NCBI GenBank assembly: GCA_030591525.1 | Contig: JAUVAV010000023.1 | Location: 1 to 50,013, forward strand | DNA from: a candidate division FCPU426 bacterium | GTDB lineage: Bacteria; Oederibacteriota; JAAXVQ01; JAUVAV01 | Direction: 5' to 3' | Length of the DNA: 50,013 nt | Shown here: positions 1 to 8,740 of the stretch, one piece after another | How positions within the stretch are numbered: the stretch's first letter is position 1 | How the letters are laid out: each line of letters opens with the position of its first letter | Notes under the pieces: model-generated | Seen by the model: only the letters and a program-made list of their open reading frames with translations | Told to the model about the DNA's origin: nothing | Databases searched by the model: none | Position numbers and translations under genes: made by a program

Positions 1-808
1 CATTCCAGGCCGGCAAATAATTAAGTTTAATCCGCAGAGCCGCGGCCTGGATCTCGTCCAGGCGGGAGTTGAATCCGAGCTCAATATGGTAATACTTTTG
101 ATCCGCACCATGCTGACGCAGGCGGCGCAGCCGGGCGGCCAGGCGGGCATTATTCGTCAGCACCATGCCGGCATCGCCCAGAGCCCCAAGATTCTTGGTC
201 GGGAAAAACGAGAGACAGCCCATATCCCCCAGCGCGCCCACGGGCCGGCCGCGCCAGTGCGCGCCTATGGCCTGGGCCGCATCCTCGATTAAAGCCACTT
301 TGGCCTGGCGGGCTAGTTTTAGTAAGGCCGTCATATCCGCCGGCTGGCCGTAAAGATGTACCGGTATAATTGCCCGGGTTTTTTTAGTCATAAGCCGGCT
401 CACTTGCCCGGGATCCAGATTAAAGGTATCAGGTTCAATATCCGCCAATACCGGGGTGGCGCCGGCCAGCATAACTGCCGTGGCTGTGGCAATAAAACTA
501 AAATCCGGTATAATGACCTCATCCCCAGACCCAATATCCAAAGCCTTCATTGCCAGCACCAAAGCATCCGTGCCGGAATTAACCCCAATACCATAGCGCG
601 CTCTGCAAAAATCCGCCGCCTCGCGCTCCAGGGCCTCCACCTCTGGCCCCAGAATAAACCGGGAGCTCTCCAGCACCCGGCCTATGGCCTGCAACAAGGG
701 TTTTTTCAAAGCCCTGTGCTGCGCTGGTAAGTCGAGACATTTTACACTATTCTTTTTTGCCGACTGCCGGATCGGCTTTAGGTTCTGCTTTTTTGTCATT
801 TTTTTCAT
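1..808 (-). CDS. DegT/DnrJ/EryC1/StrS-type sugar aminotransferase, cut off at the window edge
   Basis: This is a PLP-dependent aminotransferase that would aminate a keto nucleotide sugar for surface polysaccharide synthesis. Only the N-terminal 269 residues are in the window; the C-terminus lies beyond base 1. Visible family features are the GVNSGTDAL segment near residues 76-83, IEDAAQ near 174-179 (cofactor-binding Asp), SFFPTKNLG near 200-208 with the PLP lysine at about 205, and GFNSRLDEIQAA near 245-256. The ATG at 808 has an AAAGGA site six bases upstream. The protein starts with about 23 basic residues before the usual CLDLPAQ beginning, which is slightly longer than typical. The exact sugar cannot be told from sequence alone. 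Confidence 0.93.
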   Translation of the reverse strand, partial: MKKMTKKQNLKPIRQSAKKNSVKCLDLPAQHRALKKPLLQAIGRVLESSRFILGPEVEALEREAADFCRARYGIGVNSGTDALVLAMKALDIGSGDEVIIPDFSFIATATAVMLAGATPVLADIEPDTFNLDPGQVSRLMTKKTRAIIPVHLYGQPADMTALLKLARQAKVALIEDAAQAIGAHWRGRPVGALGDMGCLSFFPTKNLGALGDAGMVLTNNARLAARLRRLRQHGADQKYYHIELGFNSRLDEIQAAALRIKLNYLPAWN

Positions 809-1058
809 GATTTTCCTTTTTGGTAATATATTGAAAAGTTTATAACATAAATAATTTTACTGTTCAATGTTAGATAAACCGAGGGTACTAGGAGCCTGAG
901 CAATTAGTTGCTCAGGCTCCAGAGCATTTGAGATTCGATAGTAGAACTTTTTATCCTTTAAGTCTCAAAATATCGAATCCTGCCTTTTGGGTTTAAGAAA
1001 AAACGCGAATATTTTCCTTCTTTTAAAGTCAACCATAAAGCGTACTACAAGCTAATTA
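809..1058. other. Gene-free stretch holding one copy of a palindromic repeat
   Basis: No coding region is supported in these 250 bases. It is AT-rich and contains a perfect 13-bp inverted repeat at 891-920 and a second inverted repeat (932-940 with 971-979). The block resembles the element at 36896-37027. Confidence 0.6.
891..979. repeat. Palindromic repeat family A (GGAGCCTGAGC), copy 1
   Basis: GGAGCCTGAGCAA is followed by a 4-base spacer and its exact reverse complement (891-920). After a GAGCATTTGAGA-like segment comes a second stem, GATTCGATA (932-940) with TATCGAATC (971-979). The first 40 bases match the copy at 36896 closely, including the AGAGCATTTGAGA continuation. This copy lacks the closing terminal repeat seen in the other two, so it looks truncated. 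Confidence 0.8.
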
Positions 1059-1991
1059 TCACTTTATTGAATAATTGTATTTTTTAATATTTTTCAGCTG
1101 AACTCCTTTATTTAAGGGGATCAACTTAAAACTTGCTTTTCTTTTCTTTATATTTACCACCATAAAATTCTCATCTCTAACCTCTCCCATGCCGGTAGCC
1201 AGAAAAGTAACATTGGCTTTTTTTTCATAAACCGCAGGAACCGCACAGGCGTTTCCTAAATCACCGCTTATAAAATATATTTTTTTATTCCAACGTTGCT
1301 TAAACAAGGGAAATATTTCCGTCCAAAAATTGGAGTCCCCAAAAATATTATTATAAGACTGGTAATTATGACAAACTTTCTTATACTCATCTTTTTTATA
1401 GGTCCATATCAACTCATGATTTAACACGAATATATTTTTGATGTCTTTTATATCTTTCTCCAACTCTTGCTTTAAAAACGCTAATTGTTCCCCCACAATG
1501 CTTCCTCTATGCAGCATGCAATTCAAAACAATAAATCGTTCTGTCCCCACATCAAAAGAATAATAGGAGTTGCCATGTTTTTCAGCAAATATTTTTTTTG
1601 TAATTTTATTATAATTCTCATGCGAAACATAATCATGGTTGCCCATAACCAAGTAAGATTTAATGTTTAACTCTTCAAGTTCTTTTTCAAGCTGTAACCA
1701 AGCCTCCGGATCCGCGCCATTCCTTATACTATCACCAACTAAAATTATAAACTTTGTATCATGTCCCGTTTTTTTTAAATACTCTTTAACTGCTTTATAA
1801 AATTTTGGATATATTCCCTTATTGGACCCGCTGTGCGAACCATAAGCATGTCCGGCCACAATAAAAGAGTACGCCATTGCACCTGATTTTCCGGAATTAA
1901 ACGCCGCACATACTAAAACAATTAACACGATAAGGGCCGAGCCTACCCCTATTAAAACACCTCCCTTGGTAAATAATTTTTTACTTTCCAT
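1059..1991 (-). CDS. Membrane-anchored calcineurin-like metallophosphoesterase
   Basis: The predicted protein has 310 residues, with one N-terminal membrane segment (about residues 11-32) and an extracytoplasmic phosphoesterase domain. Metal-binding motifs are GHAYG (about 47-51), GDSIRNG (about 86-92), GNHDY (117-121), a later NHE and a C-terminal SGDLGN. The first motif is GH where most members have DxH, so activity is not assured. I chose the ATG at 1991 because GGAGAGG lies just upstream; an in-frame start at 2054 has no such site and would add 21 residues before the anchor. The gene is much more AT-rich than most of the window, suggesting acquisition. Substrate unknown. Confidence 0.82.
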   Translation of the reverse strand: MESKKLFTKGGVLIGVGSALIVLIVLVCAAFNSGKSGAMAYSFIVAGHAYGSHSGSNKGIYPKFYKAVKEYLKKTGHDTKFIILVGDSIRNGADPEAWLQLEKELEELNIKSYLVMGNHDYVSHENYNKITKKIFAEKHGNSYYSFDVGTERFIVLNCMLHRGSIVGEQLAFLKQELEKDIKDIKNIFVLNHELIWTYKKDEYKKVCHNYQSYNNIFGDSNFWTEIFPLFKQRWNKKIYFISGDLGNACAVPAVYEKKANVTFLATGMGEVRDENFMVVNIKKRKASFKLIPLNKGVQLKNIKKYNYSIK

Positions 1992-2078
1992 TTTCCTCTC
2001 CAACAAATGATGATTAATATCATGCCTAAGTATGTCTACCCTATATCCCGCCAACCATCTATATTCCGATTTTAAGGC

Positions 2079-2519
2079 TTAACGCTCCTCGCTTTCCCAG
2101 ATATTCCAATGACGGGCATTAAAGCGATAATCATCACCTTTACTCTCTTCCAGGGTTAAGGTGGAATAAAAAATTACCTTAGTATTTTTGGTTAAAGACA
2201 TAAAACCGTTGGCATATCCTGGTGGTATATACAAAATACTTGGTTTTATGGATGAAAGGACATATTTCTCAGGCGGACAATCCTTTGATGGATTGCTCCA
2301 ATCGTCGATTTTTACAGCTCCAATCAAGGCAACCCCATTTATGACTGTTACATATTTGCCCTCCCGCTTATGCCCGTGCCAGGCCCTGATAAACCCCTGT
2401 TTATGATTCGATACAACATAAAATCTTTTTACATCAGTAAAATTAAAATCATTTACAAAACCAACACCACCCCGGTCATCAATAACAAGTTCACCTTGAA
2501 TTATTGTCGGTTTATTCAT
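2079..2519 (-). CDS. RmlC-like cupin (dTDP-4-dehydrorhamnose 3,5-epimerase-related)
   Basis: The 146-residue protein is a small cupin of the type found in nucleotide-sugar pathways as an epimerase or ketoisomerase. Diagnostic stretches are DDRGGVGFVNDF (about 14-25), AWHGHKREGKY (about 46-56, the His-rich cupin motif), PPGYANGF (about 99-106), and the ending LEESKGDDYRF...WNIWESEER. It is shorter than true RmlC (about 180 residues), so it belongs to the shorter sugar-epimerase group. AAGGAG sits a few bases before the ATG. The neighbours (methyltransferase, 2-epimerase, reductase) support a role in making a modified sugar. The exact reaction is not resolved. Confidence 0.85.
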   Translation of the reverse strand: MNKPTIIQGELVIDDRGGVGFVNDFNFTDVKRFYVVSNHKQGFIRAWHGHKREGKYVTVINGVALIGAVKIDDWSNPSKDCPPEKYVLSSIKPSILYIPPGYANGFMSLTKNTKVIFYSTLTLEESKGDDYRFNARHWNIWESEER

Positions 2520-2753
2520 AATTATCTCCTTTGCGTCTGTTTGATGGGCATCCTGGCCGAATTCCGCAGAGTCTCTTTTGACTTTGCGGAATTTTGCTTT
2601 TCGGCAAGCGGCCTTCCTAAAAAAGAATATTTCGCATTCCTCCCCTGCCTGACCCGCATTACTTTATGCAGTGGCAATCCCAGGGTGTCCTGTCATGTGG
2701 ATAAACTTAAAAACACTTCAAAATCACCACATCTTTTTATCACAGTCCATTCT
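2520..2753. other. Gene-free stretch with a 9-bp hairpin
   Basis: No gene is supported. The stretch contains AATTCCGCA and, 16 bases on, TGCGGAATT, which could form a stem. It lies between two minus-strand genes and could be a weak terminator for the gene at 2754, but there is no clear T-run. Confidence 0.4.
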
Positions 2754-3638
2754 TTAATTTAATTTCTTTCTTGCCATCATTATCATTTCACCAATATAAA
2801 ACGGCAACGTTTGCCTTGTAACCCATTGGGGTAAAAGCTTATAAATAGGTGTGCTTAGTTTATAAAATTCTTTACCAAAACTTTGCAACATATTATAGAC
2901 ATAGGCGACAGGTAATTTTTTCCAGTGCGGGAAAAAGCTAATATCTTCAAAATCATTTTGCCGTAATACCTTTTCCAAACTCTTTCTGCTAAATAAATGA
3001 ATATGTTCTACCGGGGCGTAGGGCGGCCAATATTTTCCCATTAGCTTCGCAATCCACGAAGCACTATTAGGCGTCTGGATCATTAAAATGCCTCCAGGTT
3101 TTAAAAAAGCCATGGAACGATGTAAGACCTCCTGTGGTTTAAGAACGTGCTCCACTAAACCAACAAGGCATACGGCATCAAACTTTATCATTTGTAATTT
3201 ATTATCACTTGCCTCAGGTTCGTAAATACGTCCGGGCAGCTTTTGATTTGCTATTTTTACAGCTTCGCTTTGCAATTCTTCCCCATAAACATCAGCTCCT
3301 TGATCATAAAGAAGCTTTAAAAAATCTCCCGTAAAACAACCGATATCAAGAATTTTAGCACCCCGGTATTTTAAACCGGATAATTCCATTTTGTTTTTTA
3401 GCCGCTTCGCATAATCTTGATAAATAGCATTGTATTGCTCTGAATATTCACGTAATATCTGGTAATTACCCTTATCAAATTTCTTTTTATAATGCTCTTC
3501 TATAGAGCTATTACTGGGGTATGGATATGTCGTCACCAATCCGCAAGCAGGGCAGGAATAGTAATAATAACCAGAATATATAAACTTTAGTTTTTGCTTT
3601 GCACTACAAATTATACATAATTTGCATTGTTCGCTCAT
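2754..3638 (-). CDS. Class I SAM-dependent methyltransferase with N-terminal zinc-ribbon-like cysteines
   Basis: The 294-residue protein begins with a Cys-rich segment (CKLCIIC then CPACG, about residues 5-36) typical of methyltransferases in polysaccharide clusters. A Rossmann methyltransferase fold follows, with the SAM site ILDIGCFTGDFL (about 100-111), an acidic GEEL loop, and FDAVCLVGLVEHVL before LKPGGILMIQTPN. The ATG at 3638 is chosen over an upstream TTG at 3644 because AAGGA is nine bases from the ATG and only three from the TTG. The substrate is probably a sugar or glycan end, inferred from the neighbours. The gene is AT-rich like those at 1059 and 2079. Confidence 0.87.
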   Translation of the reverse strand: MSEQCKLCIICSAKQKLKFIYSGYYYYSCPACGLVTTYPYPSNSSIEEHYKKKFDKGNYQILREYSEQYNAIYQDYAKRLKNKMELSGLKYRGAKILDIGCFTGDFLKLLYDQGADVYGEELQSEAVKIANQKLPGRIYEPEASDNKLQMIKFDAVCLVGLVEHVLKPQEVLHRSMAFLKPGGILMIQTPNSASWIAKLMGKYWPPYAPVEHIHLFSRKSLEKVLRQNDFEDISFFPHWKKLPVAYVYNMLQSFGKEFYKLSTPIYKLLPQWVTRQTLPFYIGEMIMMARKKLN

Positions 3639-3695
3639 AGTCAAAATTCCTTGATTTATCGTAATATATTAGCCAATCGCTTTGATTTCAGCACT

Positions 3696-3823
3696 GTCAT
3701 TCCGGCGAAAGCCGGAATCCAGGACACTCACTGCGTATTCCTGGATCCCAGCCTGTCCTGCCGGTCCTGGATGATTTAGTCCAGGGGATGGTTTGATCCA
3801 AGGATCAAGTCCGGATGACAGGC
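3696..3823. repeat. Palindromic repeat family B (GTCATTCCGGCGAAAG), degenerate copy
   Basis: The left arm (3696-3722) matches the intact copy at 17931-18014. The right half is degraded but keeps GGATGACAGG at its end. This family is a widely scattered intergenic hairpin repeat in many bacterial genomes. It occupies most of the 200-base gap between the genes at 2754 and 3845. Confidence 0.8.
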
Positions 3824-3844
3824 AAAAATACCACCGCCCTTAAC

Positions 3845-5035
3845 TTACAATCCATCTTCTCTATAAGAACGCTCCGTATTCAAATGGTAATCCTTCCTGC
3901 GGTGTCCCCGGAAGCCATCCTCCTGATCCAGGCGCGCCAGCAAGTCGGCCGCGATTCGTTCTGAAGCTTTCCCGTCACCTAGGGGATTTTTCCAGGTTTG
4001 GCCGTAAAGACCTTCGAGCTTGCGGTAAATTTCTTGATAATCGTATTTTTCCGCTTCATCCGGATCAAATTTAACGCTGGAACCGACATCGTAGACTTGC
4101 GGCCTCTCGGTGGCCTTGCGCATTTGCAGTGACGGCACTTGCAGAACGCATGTTTCCTCAACCACGGTGCCGGAATCCGTGATCACCCCGCGACTATTCA
4201 CCATTAAAACCAGCATTTCGGTATAACCTATCGGATCAACCAGAATTACATTTTTCGGCAGGGAAAGACCGTATGCTTGCAAGACTTTTTGGGTACGATA
4301 ACTGGCTGGGAAATATACTTTCCGATCAGTCTTGCCAATTAAAGACAGAATATTTTCAAAGGAAGGACGGATATGCACATTCTCCCTGCGATGACAGGTC
4401 ATTAAATAAAATTCGCCTTTTTCGATTCCGCGTTCCTTAAAAAATGAGGGCGTTGCCATCTTATCAAACTTTTCCTTCACTGCATAATAATAGCGATTCA
4501 AAATATCTACTATAGGATTCGTGGCTAAAAAAATACTATTGGGATTAATCCCTTCATCCACGGCTTGTTGTTTATATTCCGGGAAATAAGTATAAATGAT
4601 ATCCGCCAGGTGATCTATGGTTGAACGATACTTTTCCTCCGGCATACGCCAATCGTATGACCGCATGCATCCTTCAAAATGAACAATTGGAATATTATGC
4701 TGGGCCGCGGCTAAACAACCCATCACGGTATTAGTATCTCCTAAAAACAGGGCGGCATCCGGCTGTAAATCTGACAATACCGGCGCCAATTTTGTAATCA
4801 CAGAAGCAACCACTTCAACATCACTATTCCCTTTAGCGCCCAGTTCAATATCCGGCGGGGCTACGTTTAAATCCCGAAAAAAAACATCTTTTAAGTTGTC
4901 GGTGTAATGTTGGCCGGACCATATAAAGATGATCTCATGTTGTTTTTGAGCCCGTAGTTTCTCCAACACGAGCGAAGCACGAATCACATCCGGCCGGATT
5001 CCCAAGATAAACGCCAATTTCCCTCTTCTACTCAT
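3845..5035 (-). CDS. UDP-N-acetylglucosamine 2-epimerase-like protein (WecB/CapG family)
   Basis: The 396-residue protein has the length and layout of non-hydrolysing UDP-HexNAc 2-epimerases. Candidate active-site residues are visible: GDTNT with Asp100, FEGCMRS with Glu121, MPEEKYR with Glu133/134, and HRREN with His215. Several conserved motifs deviate: the N-terminal GTRPE is GIRPD, EAGxR is EGCMR, and the DSGGxQEE loop is DSGTVVEE. It may therefore act on a modified UDP-HexNAc, as in the CapE-CapF-CapG pathway to FucNAc. The start overlaps the stop of the reductase gene at 5032 by four bases, so the two are probably co-translated. Family assignment is secure; substrate is inferred. Confidence 0.9.
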   Translation of the reverse strand: MSRRGKLAFILGIRPDVIRASLVLEKLRAQKQHEIIFIWSGQHYTDNLKDVFFRDLNVAPPDIELGAKGNSDVEVVASVITKLAPVLSDLQPDAALFLGDTNTVMGCLAAAQHNIPIVHFEGCMRSYDWRMPEEKYRSTIDHLADIIYTYFPEYKQQAVDEGINPNSIFLATNPIVDILNRYYYAVKEKFDKMATPSFFKERGIEKGEFYLMTCHRRENVHIRPSFENILSLIGKTDRKVYFPASYRTQKVLQAYGLSLPKNVILVDPIGYTEMLVLMVNSRGVITDSGTVVEETCVLQVPSLQMRKATERPQVYDVGSSVKFDPDEAEKYDYQEIYRKLEGLYGQTWKNPLGDGKASERIAADLLARLDQEDGFRGHRRKDYHLNTERSYREDGL

Positions 5036-5955
5036 TTTTTCACCCTTGCCATCCTTTTTATTTTATTTTGGTAAGCTTCACTGCCCATAAAATCCCGTAG
5101 TTCCCGAACTACGTCCGGCATAGGAATCTCGGAAGCAAACAAGCTCTTTAGACTGTCGTAGCGGGTAGCCAGCGTGCGATTAACGGCTTGCCGATCCTCA
5201 GCCGGAATAATGTCGATCTGCTTGTCAAACACTGCTTTAAAAATATTTAGGAGCTCATATTTGCTAACCGTCTGGTTGGGAACAAAATGAAAGATACCGG
5301 ATTCTTGGCGCAGACGATCGAATAGTTCCTCCCGGATAATTTTTCGGCAAAGCTGCGCGAACTGTAAAGTGGAGACTCCTTTCCAGCGATGATTGTTAAA
5401 TCCCTTAATTTCCGTATTTTCCGGCTGCTGTAAGAACCATTCCAGCAATCCTCCCCCTTCCAGCGGACTAGGCCCGAATATGGAGCACCGTATATTTAAA
5501 AACCTGGGATTCGTCTTTATTTCTCCCAGACTTTTAGTTTGCCCGTAGATATCAGCACAGTTAAATGGCCTGGTTTCCTCAATCTCTCCCCCAAGATTAG
5601 CAAAAACGCCATCTGTGGAAATATGCATAATCCGGATGTCCCGGGCGCGGACGAAATCCGCCAACTCATGCGGCCAGGCGGCATTAACAGCAATGGCTCT
5701 CAAAACCGACCGGGAATCTTCTTCCCTGATTTTATCCTTCGTAGTGCCAATACAATTGATAATATAATGAAATGGATTTTCAGCCAAACATATCCGTTCC
5801 AGGCCTTTGGCACCGGTCTCGGCATTGAAATACCATGGATCGCGCGGATCATTAAAACAAGTCCCGCTAACCTCAAGTTTTTTATCTCGCTGCAGAACTT
5901 CCATTACCATATGGCCCAGCATACCGCTGGCGCCCAACACCAGCACCTTTATCAT
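5032..5955 (-). CDS. RmlD-like nucleotide-sugar reductase (short-chain dehydrogenase)
   Basis: The 307-residue NAD(P)-dependent SDR belongs to the dTDP-4-dehydrorhamnose reductase group. It shows GASGMLGH at the N-terminus (nucleotide binding), HISTDGVF in place of the common STDCVF (about 115-122), and catalytic YGQTK (about 138-142). It directly precedes and overlaps the 2-epimerase at 3845, an arrangement like CapF-CapG. Unlike CapF it has no C-terminal cupin domain; a separate cupin lies nearby at 2079. The likely role is reducing or epimerising a 4-keto sugar nucleotide. GGGAGG lies about 14 bases upstream of the ATG. Confidence 0.87.
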   Translation of the reverse strand: MIKVLVLGASGMLGHMVMEVLQRDKKLEVSGTCFNDPRDPWYFNAETGAKGLERICLAENPFHYIINCIGTTKDKIREEDSRSVLRAIAVNAAWPHELADFVRARDIRIMHISTDGVFANLGGEIEETRPFNCADIYGQTKSLGEIKTNPRFLNIRCSIFGPSPLEGGGLLEWFLQQPENTEIKGFNNHRWKGVSTLQFAQLCRKIIREELFDRLRQESGIFHFVPNQTVSKYELLNIFKAVFDKQIDIIPAEDRQAVNRTLATRYDSLKSLFASEIPMPDVVRELRDFMGSEAYQNKIKRMARVKK

Positions 5956-6008
5956 CTAAATAATGGTTCCTCCCTCTAAACGCTGTTCCGACATAACTAT
6001 TTCAAGAG

Positions 6009-7208
6009 TTAAAAAAAGCATAATTCCGGTAAAGGTGTTATCCAAATGCCTTTGAACCATGACTCTTGCTCCTTTATCTGCTCGGCATAATTCCACGCAG
6101 TGATAAAAATATAATCCGGAGGGTTAGCTTTTAATTTATCCGGAAAAACAATGGGCGTATGCGTCCCGGGCATCCATTTCCCAGCCCGCAAAGGCGAGGC
6201 ATCCACCATGGCTTCTATATAATTCATCTGGCAGGCATTTATCCACATAGTTGCTTTGCCAGCCGCACCATAACCCCAAATGCGGCTGGTCTTGCTTAGC
6301 GTTTCCAACGTCTGCTTAACGACCTCAATCTTCCGTCCAATATATCGGCCAAATTTAAACCAGGTCTCTGGATCACTCAACTCCAACTGCTTTTCGTGCT
6401 CCAATAATTCCTGCACTTTCTCAGAAGACCGCGCTTGCGGATCTACGGCCGCCAACACACGCAACGCACCCCCGTGCATGGGAAGCCGTTCCACGTCCAC
6501 CGTATGAAAACCATAGCGCTTAAGCAGTACTTCCAAAGTTGTCAGACAGTAGAATGTCAGGTGTTCATGGTACAGGGTATCCCATTGCAACTGCTCCAGC
6601 AGATCTCCAAGATACATAATTTCCAAAACCAAGTGCCCGTTCGGCTTGAGAACACGTTTGGCGGCTTTCAAAATAATTTCCGGATTATCATTATGCGGAA
6701 AGGCATTACTGCCCGTAACTACATCTACCCTACCCAGACGCTGCGCAATGGTCTCGGCAACCGCTTCATCAAAATAACCGGTGATAACATCCAACCCTTT
6801 ACTCCGCGCCATGGCCGTTATGTTCTCGGAGATATCAACCCCGCAAGCTTTAATACCCAAGCGCGATAACGGTTCCAGCAAGACCCCATCATTGCATCCG
6901 AATTCTACGACCACTTTGGGATTCAGCTTCGCTTGGAGCCATTGGGCATAATTTTCAAAATGCCGGATAAGCGGATTAATCGTACTGGATGAAAATGCAT
7001 AGTCTTTAAAAAGTATATCTTGCGAAATCAACTCTACGATTTGAACCAACCCGCAATCCCAACAAACATGCACCGGTAAAGGATATTGTTTTTCCTCTGC
7101 CATAGCTTCGCGATTTGCTAAAAATCCGCCGGCTAAAGGCATTTTCCCTAAGTTGATAAATTCATTTAATTTATCGCTTCCGCATCCGCGACATGCTGTG
7201 CGTCTCAT
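6009..7208 (-). CDS. SAM-dependent sugar C-methyltransferase-like protein
   Basis: The 399-residue protein has the three-part layout of the NovU/TylC3-type family. First is an N-terminal zinc-binding segment (CRGCGS about 5-10 and CWDCG about 49-53). Next is a SAM-binding Rossmann domain (VVEFGCNDGVLLEPL, about 100-114). The family-typical DTLYHEHLTFYCLTTLEVLLKR with HGGALRV follows. Last is a C-terminal Rossmann-like domain (IWGYGAAGKATMWIN). Known members methylate carbon 3 of 4-keto deoxysugar nucleotides, so this probably branches the sugar made by the surrounding genes; that is inference. Its ATG lies four bases after the stop of the GT2 gene at 7213. Confidence 0.88.
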   Translation of the reverse strand: MRRTACRGCGSDKLNEFINLGKMPLAGGFLANREAMAEEKQYPLPVHVCWDCGLVQIVELISQDILFKDYAFSSSTINPLIRHFENYAQWLQAKLNPKVVVEFGCNDGVLLEPLSRLGIKACGVDISENITAMARSKGLDVITGYFDEAVAETIAQRLGRVDVVTGSNAFPHNDNPEIILKAAKRVLKPNGHLVLEIMYLGDLLEQLQWDTLYHEHLTFYCLTTLEVLLKRYGFHTVDVERLPMHGGALRVLAAVDPQARSSEKVQELLEHEKQLELSDPETWFKFGRYIGRKIEVVKQTLETLSKTSRIWGYGAAGKATMWINACQMNYIEAMVDASPLRAGKWMPGTHTPIVFPDKLKANPPDYIFITAWNYAEQIKEQESWFKGIWITPLPELCFF

Positions 7209-7212
7209 TTAT

Positions 7213-7977
7213 TCATGGTTCCTTTCTGTCGTGTTCGATTGGTTTCAAGGGGGGAGAAATGTTTAAAAAACTCTTCATGGCATATTTAAGATAAACCCAA
7301 AAGACTGATGGCCGATACGTAAAACTTGAAGGGTTTTTCGATTGTAACCTGGCCGTGAGTATATACGGCACTTCGGCAAAGGTTCGGGCCGCACCTTTCG
7401 CCTGATAGAGTTCCTCCATAATCAGCGCGAATTTATCCTCGGTTAGCCGCAGGCCTCGCAGGATTTCCGTTTTGACCGCACGGAAGCCGTTGGTGCAATC
7501 ATGCAAAGGCAAGCCAAAAAGACGGCCGGCTACCAAGTTCCCCAGGCGGGAAATCACCTGCTTGCTCCAGGGCACACCTTCCATTTTTCCCCCAGGAATA
7601 TAACGCGAGGCTTTTATATAATCATACCCCGATTCCATAAGCCGGTAGAACCCCGCCAGATATTTCGGATGATTCGTCAGATCGCTGTCCATGAAGAGCA
7701 CGTAGTCATATCCATGCTCAATCGCGTACTGGGACCCGGTTCGGTTAGCAGCGCCGTATCCGCGATTTGTGTTGTGGGAAATTAGGCGCAGATGGTCATC
7801 CGGCTGCTCTGTGATTACTTGCTTGACAATGGCCTCAGTATTATCTCGGGAGCAGTCATTTACGACTACTACGTTCGTCCGGGGTGGAAGTTTCCTGCTA
7901 TAGGAAAGGATGGTTTCTAAACTTTTGCGGGCGATGTGCTCCTCGTTGTACATGGAGATGACAATACAAACCTTCAC
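7213..7977 (-). CDS. GT2 glycosyltransferase, dolichyl-phosphate-mannose-synthase-like
   Basis: A soluble 254-residue GT-A glycosyltransferase. It shows the N-terminal ISMYNEE, NDCSRDNT (nucleotide-binding Asp), a metal-binding MDSDLTNHP (DxD), and DCTNGFRAVK, which is typical of enzymes that transfer a sugar to a polyprenyl phosphate. There are no C-terminal membrane helices. I prefer the GTG at 7977: GAGGGG is nine bases upstream, but only three bases from the alternative TTG at 7983. The product would be a lipid-linked monosaccharide that GT-C enzymes in this window could use; this link is inferred. Confidence 0.88.
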   Translation of the reverse strand: MKVCIVISMYNEEHIARKSLETILSYSRKLPPRTNVVVVNDCSRDNTEAIVKQVITEQPDDHLRLISHNTNRGYGAANRTGSQYAIEHGYDYVLFMDSDLTNHPKYLAGFYRLMESGYDYIKASRYIPGGKMEGVPWSKQVISRLGNLVAGRLFGLPLHDCTNGFRAVKTEILRGLRLTEDKFALIMEELYQAKGAARTFAEVPYILTARLQSKNPSSFTYRPSVFWVYLKYAMKSFLNISPPLKPIEHDRKEP

Positions 7978-7990
7978 AGCCAACCGCCCC

Positions 7991-8722
7991 TCAAAACCAC
8001 AATAATCCCAACCGGTGCAAAAATCCCCGCAAAATAACTAAAAAATATCCCAATCCTTCCCGGTACAACTGGAAGGAAGCGCTGCCCGCTGCAGGCTGCA
8101 TAGCGGTAGAGACATAAGCCACCTGGCCGCCGGCTAGCAAACTCTTAATCGTAATTTCAGGACAGATACTGAAGCGGTTTCGAGTTACACCCAGGCTCTC
8201 GACAAATACCCGGTCGAACATCTTGAACCCATACGTAGAATCACTGACATTCAGGCCAAGTAAAATTCGTATACTGAAGCGGTATATGGTTTGATAAAGG
8301 CGAAAGGGAAACTTGATCTGCTTGGCATCCTGGGGATTCATATATCGGGTAGCTTGCACCAACTGGTGCCCCTTGCGGATGACATCCAGCATCTCGCGGA
8401 TCTTGCTCAAGTCATTCTCGCCATAAGGTGAAACCAGCACGACATATTTGCTGTTAGAATAGGCCATGCCGAACCGCACCAAGGCTCCGTAATTTCGCAC
8501 GCTGCCAGGGCCGTACTTTTGCAGGACTCTGAATTGCAGCCAGGGATAATGTTCACGGACATACGCCATACTGCTCTCCGGATTTTTCACCGTCTGGTCC
8601 ACGACCAGGATGATGTCCGCATCTCCCGGGTTCGCCTTTAAAAACCGGACCAAGTCATCGATAAAGACTGGCAGCTTCTCAAAACCGGCCAGCACCGGTA
8701 TAATAATAGACAATTCATTCAT
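7991..8722 (-). CDS. GT2-type glycosyltransferase, divergent
   Basis: The 243-residue protein has a GT-A fold like its neighbour at 7213, with the N-terminal IIIPVLAGFEKLPVFID and a TYGFKMFDR segment equivalent to the GFR motif of DPM synthases. The expected DxD after VVLV is replaced by SPYGEND, so it may use another metal site, be inactive, or have a changed donor. GGGGAAG precedes the ATG. Its stop is followed after 13 bases by the preferred start of the next GT2 gene, suggesting a pair that arose by duplication or acts together. Confidence 0.78.
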   Translation of the reverse strand: MNELSIIIPVLAGFEKLPVFIDDLVRFLKANPGDADIILVVDQTVKNPESSMAYVREHYPWLQFRVLQKYGPGSVRNYGALVRFGMAYSNSKYVVLVSPYGENDLSKIREMLDVIRKGHQLVQATRYMNPQDAKQIKFPFRLYQTIYRFSIRILLGLNVSDSTYGFKMFDRVFVESLGVTRNRFSICPEITIKSLLAGGQVAYVSTAMQPAAGSASFQLYREGLGYFLVILRGFLHRLGLLWF

Positions 8723-8740
8723 GAACTTCCCCGTTCCTCA

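Noticed and set aside
2370-2762. A 130-codon plus-strand frame spanning the gap after the cupin gene
   Set aside because: Its first part is antisense to the cupin gene and the remainder has no ribosome site or recognisable features.
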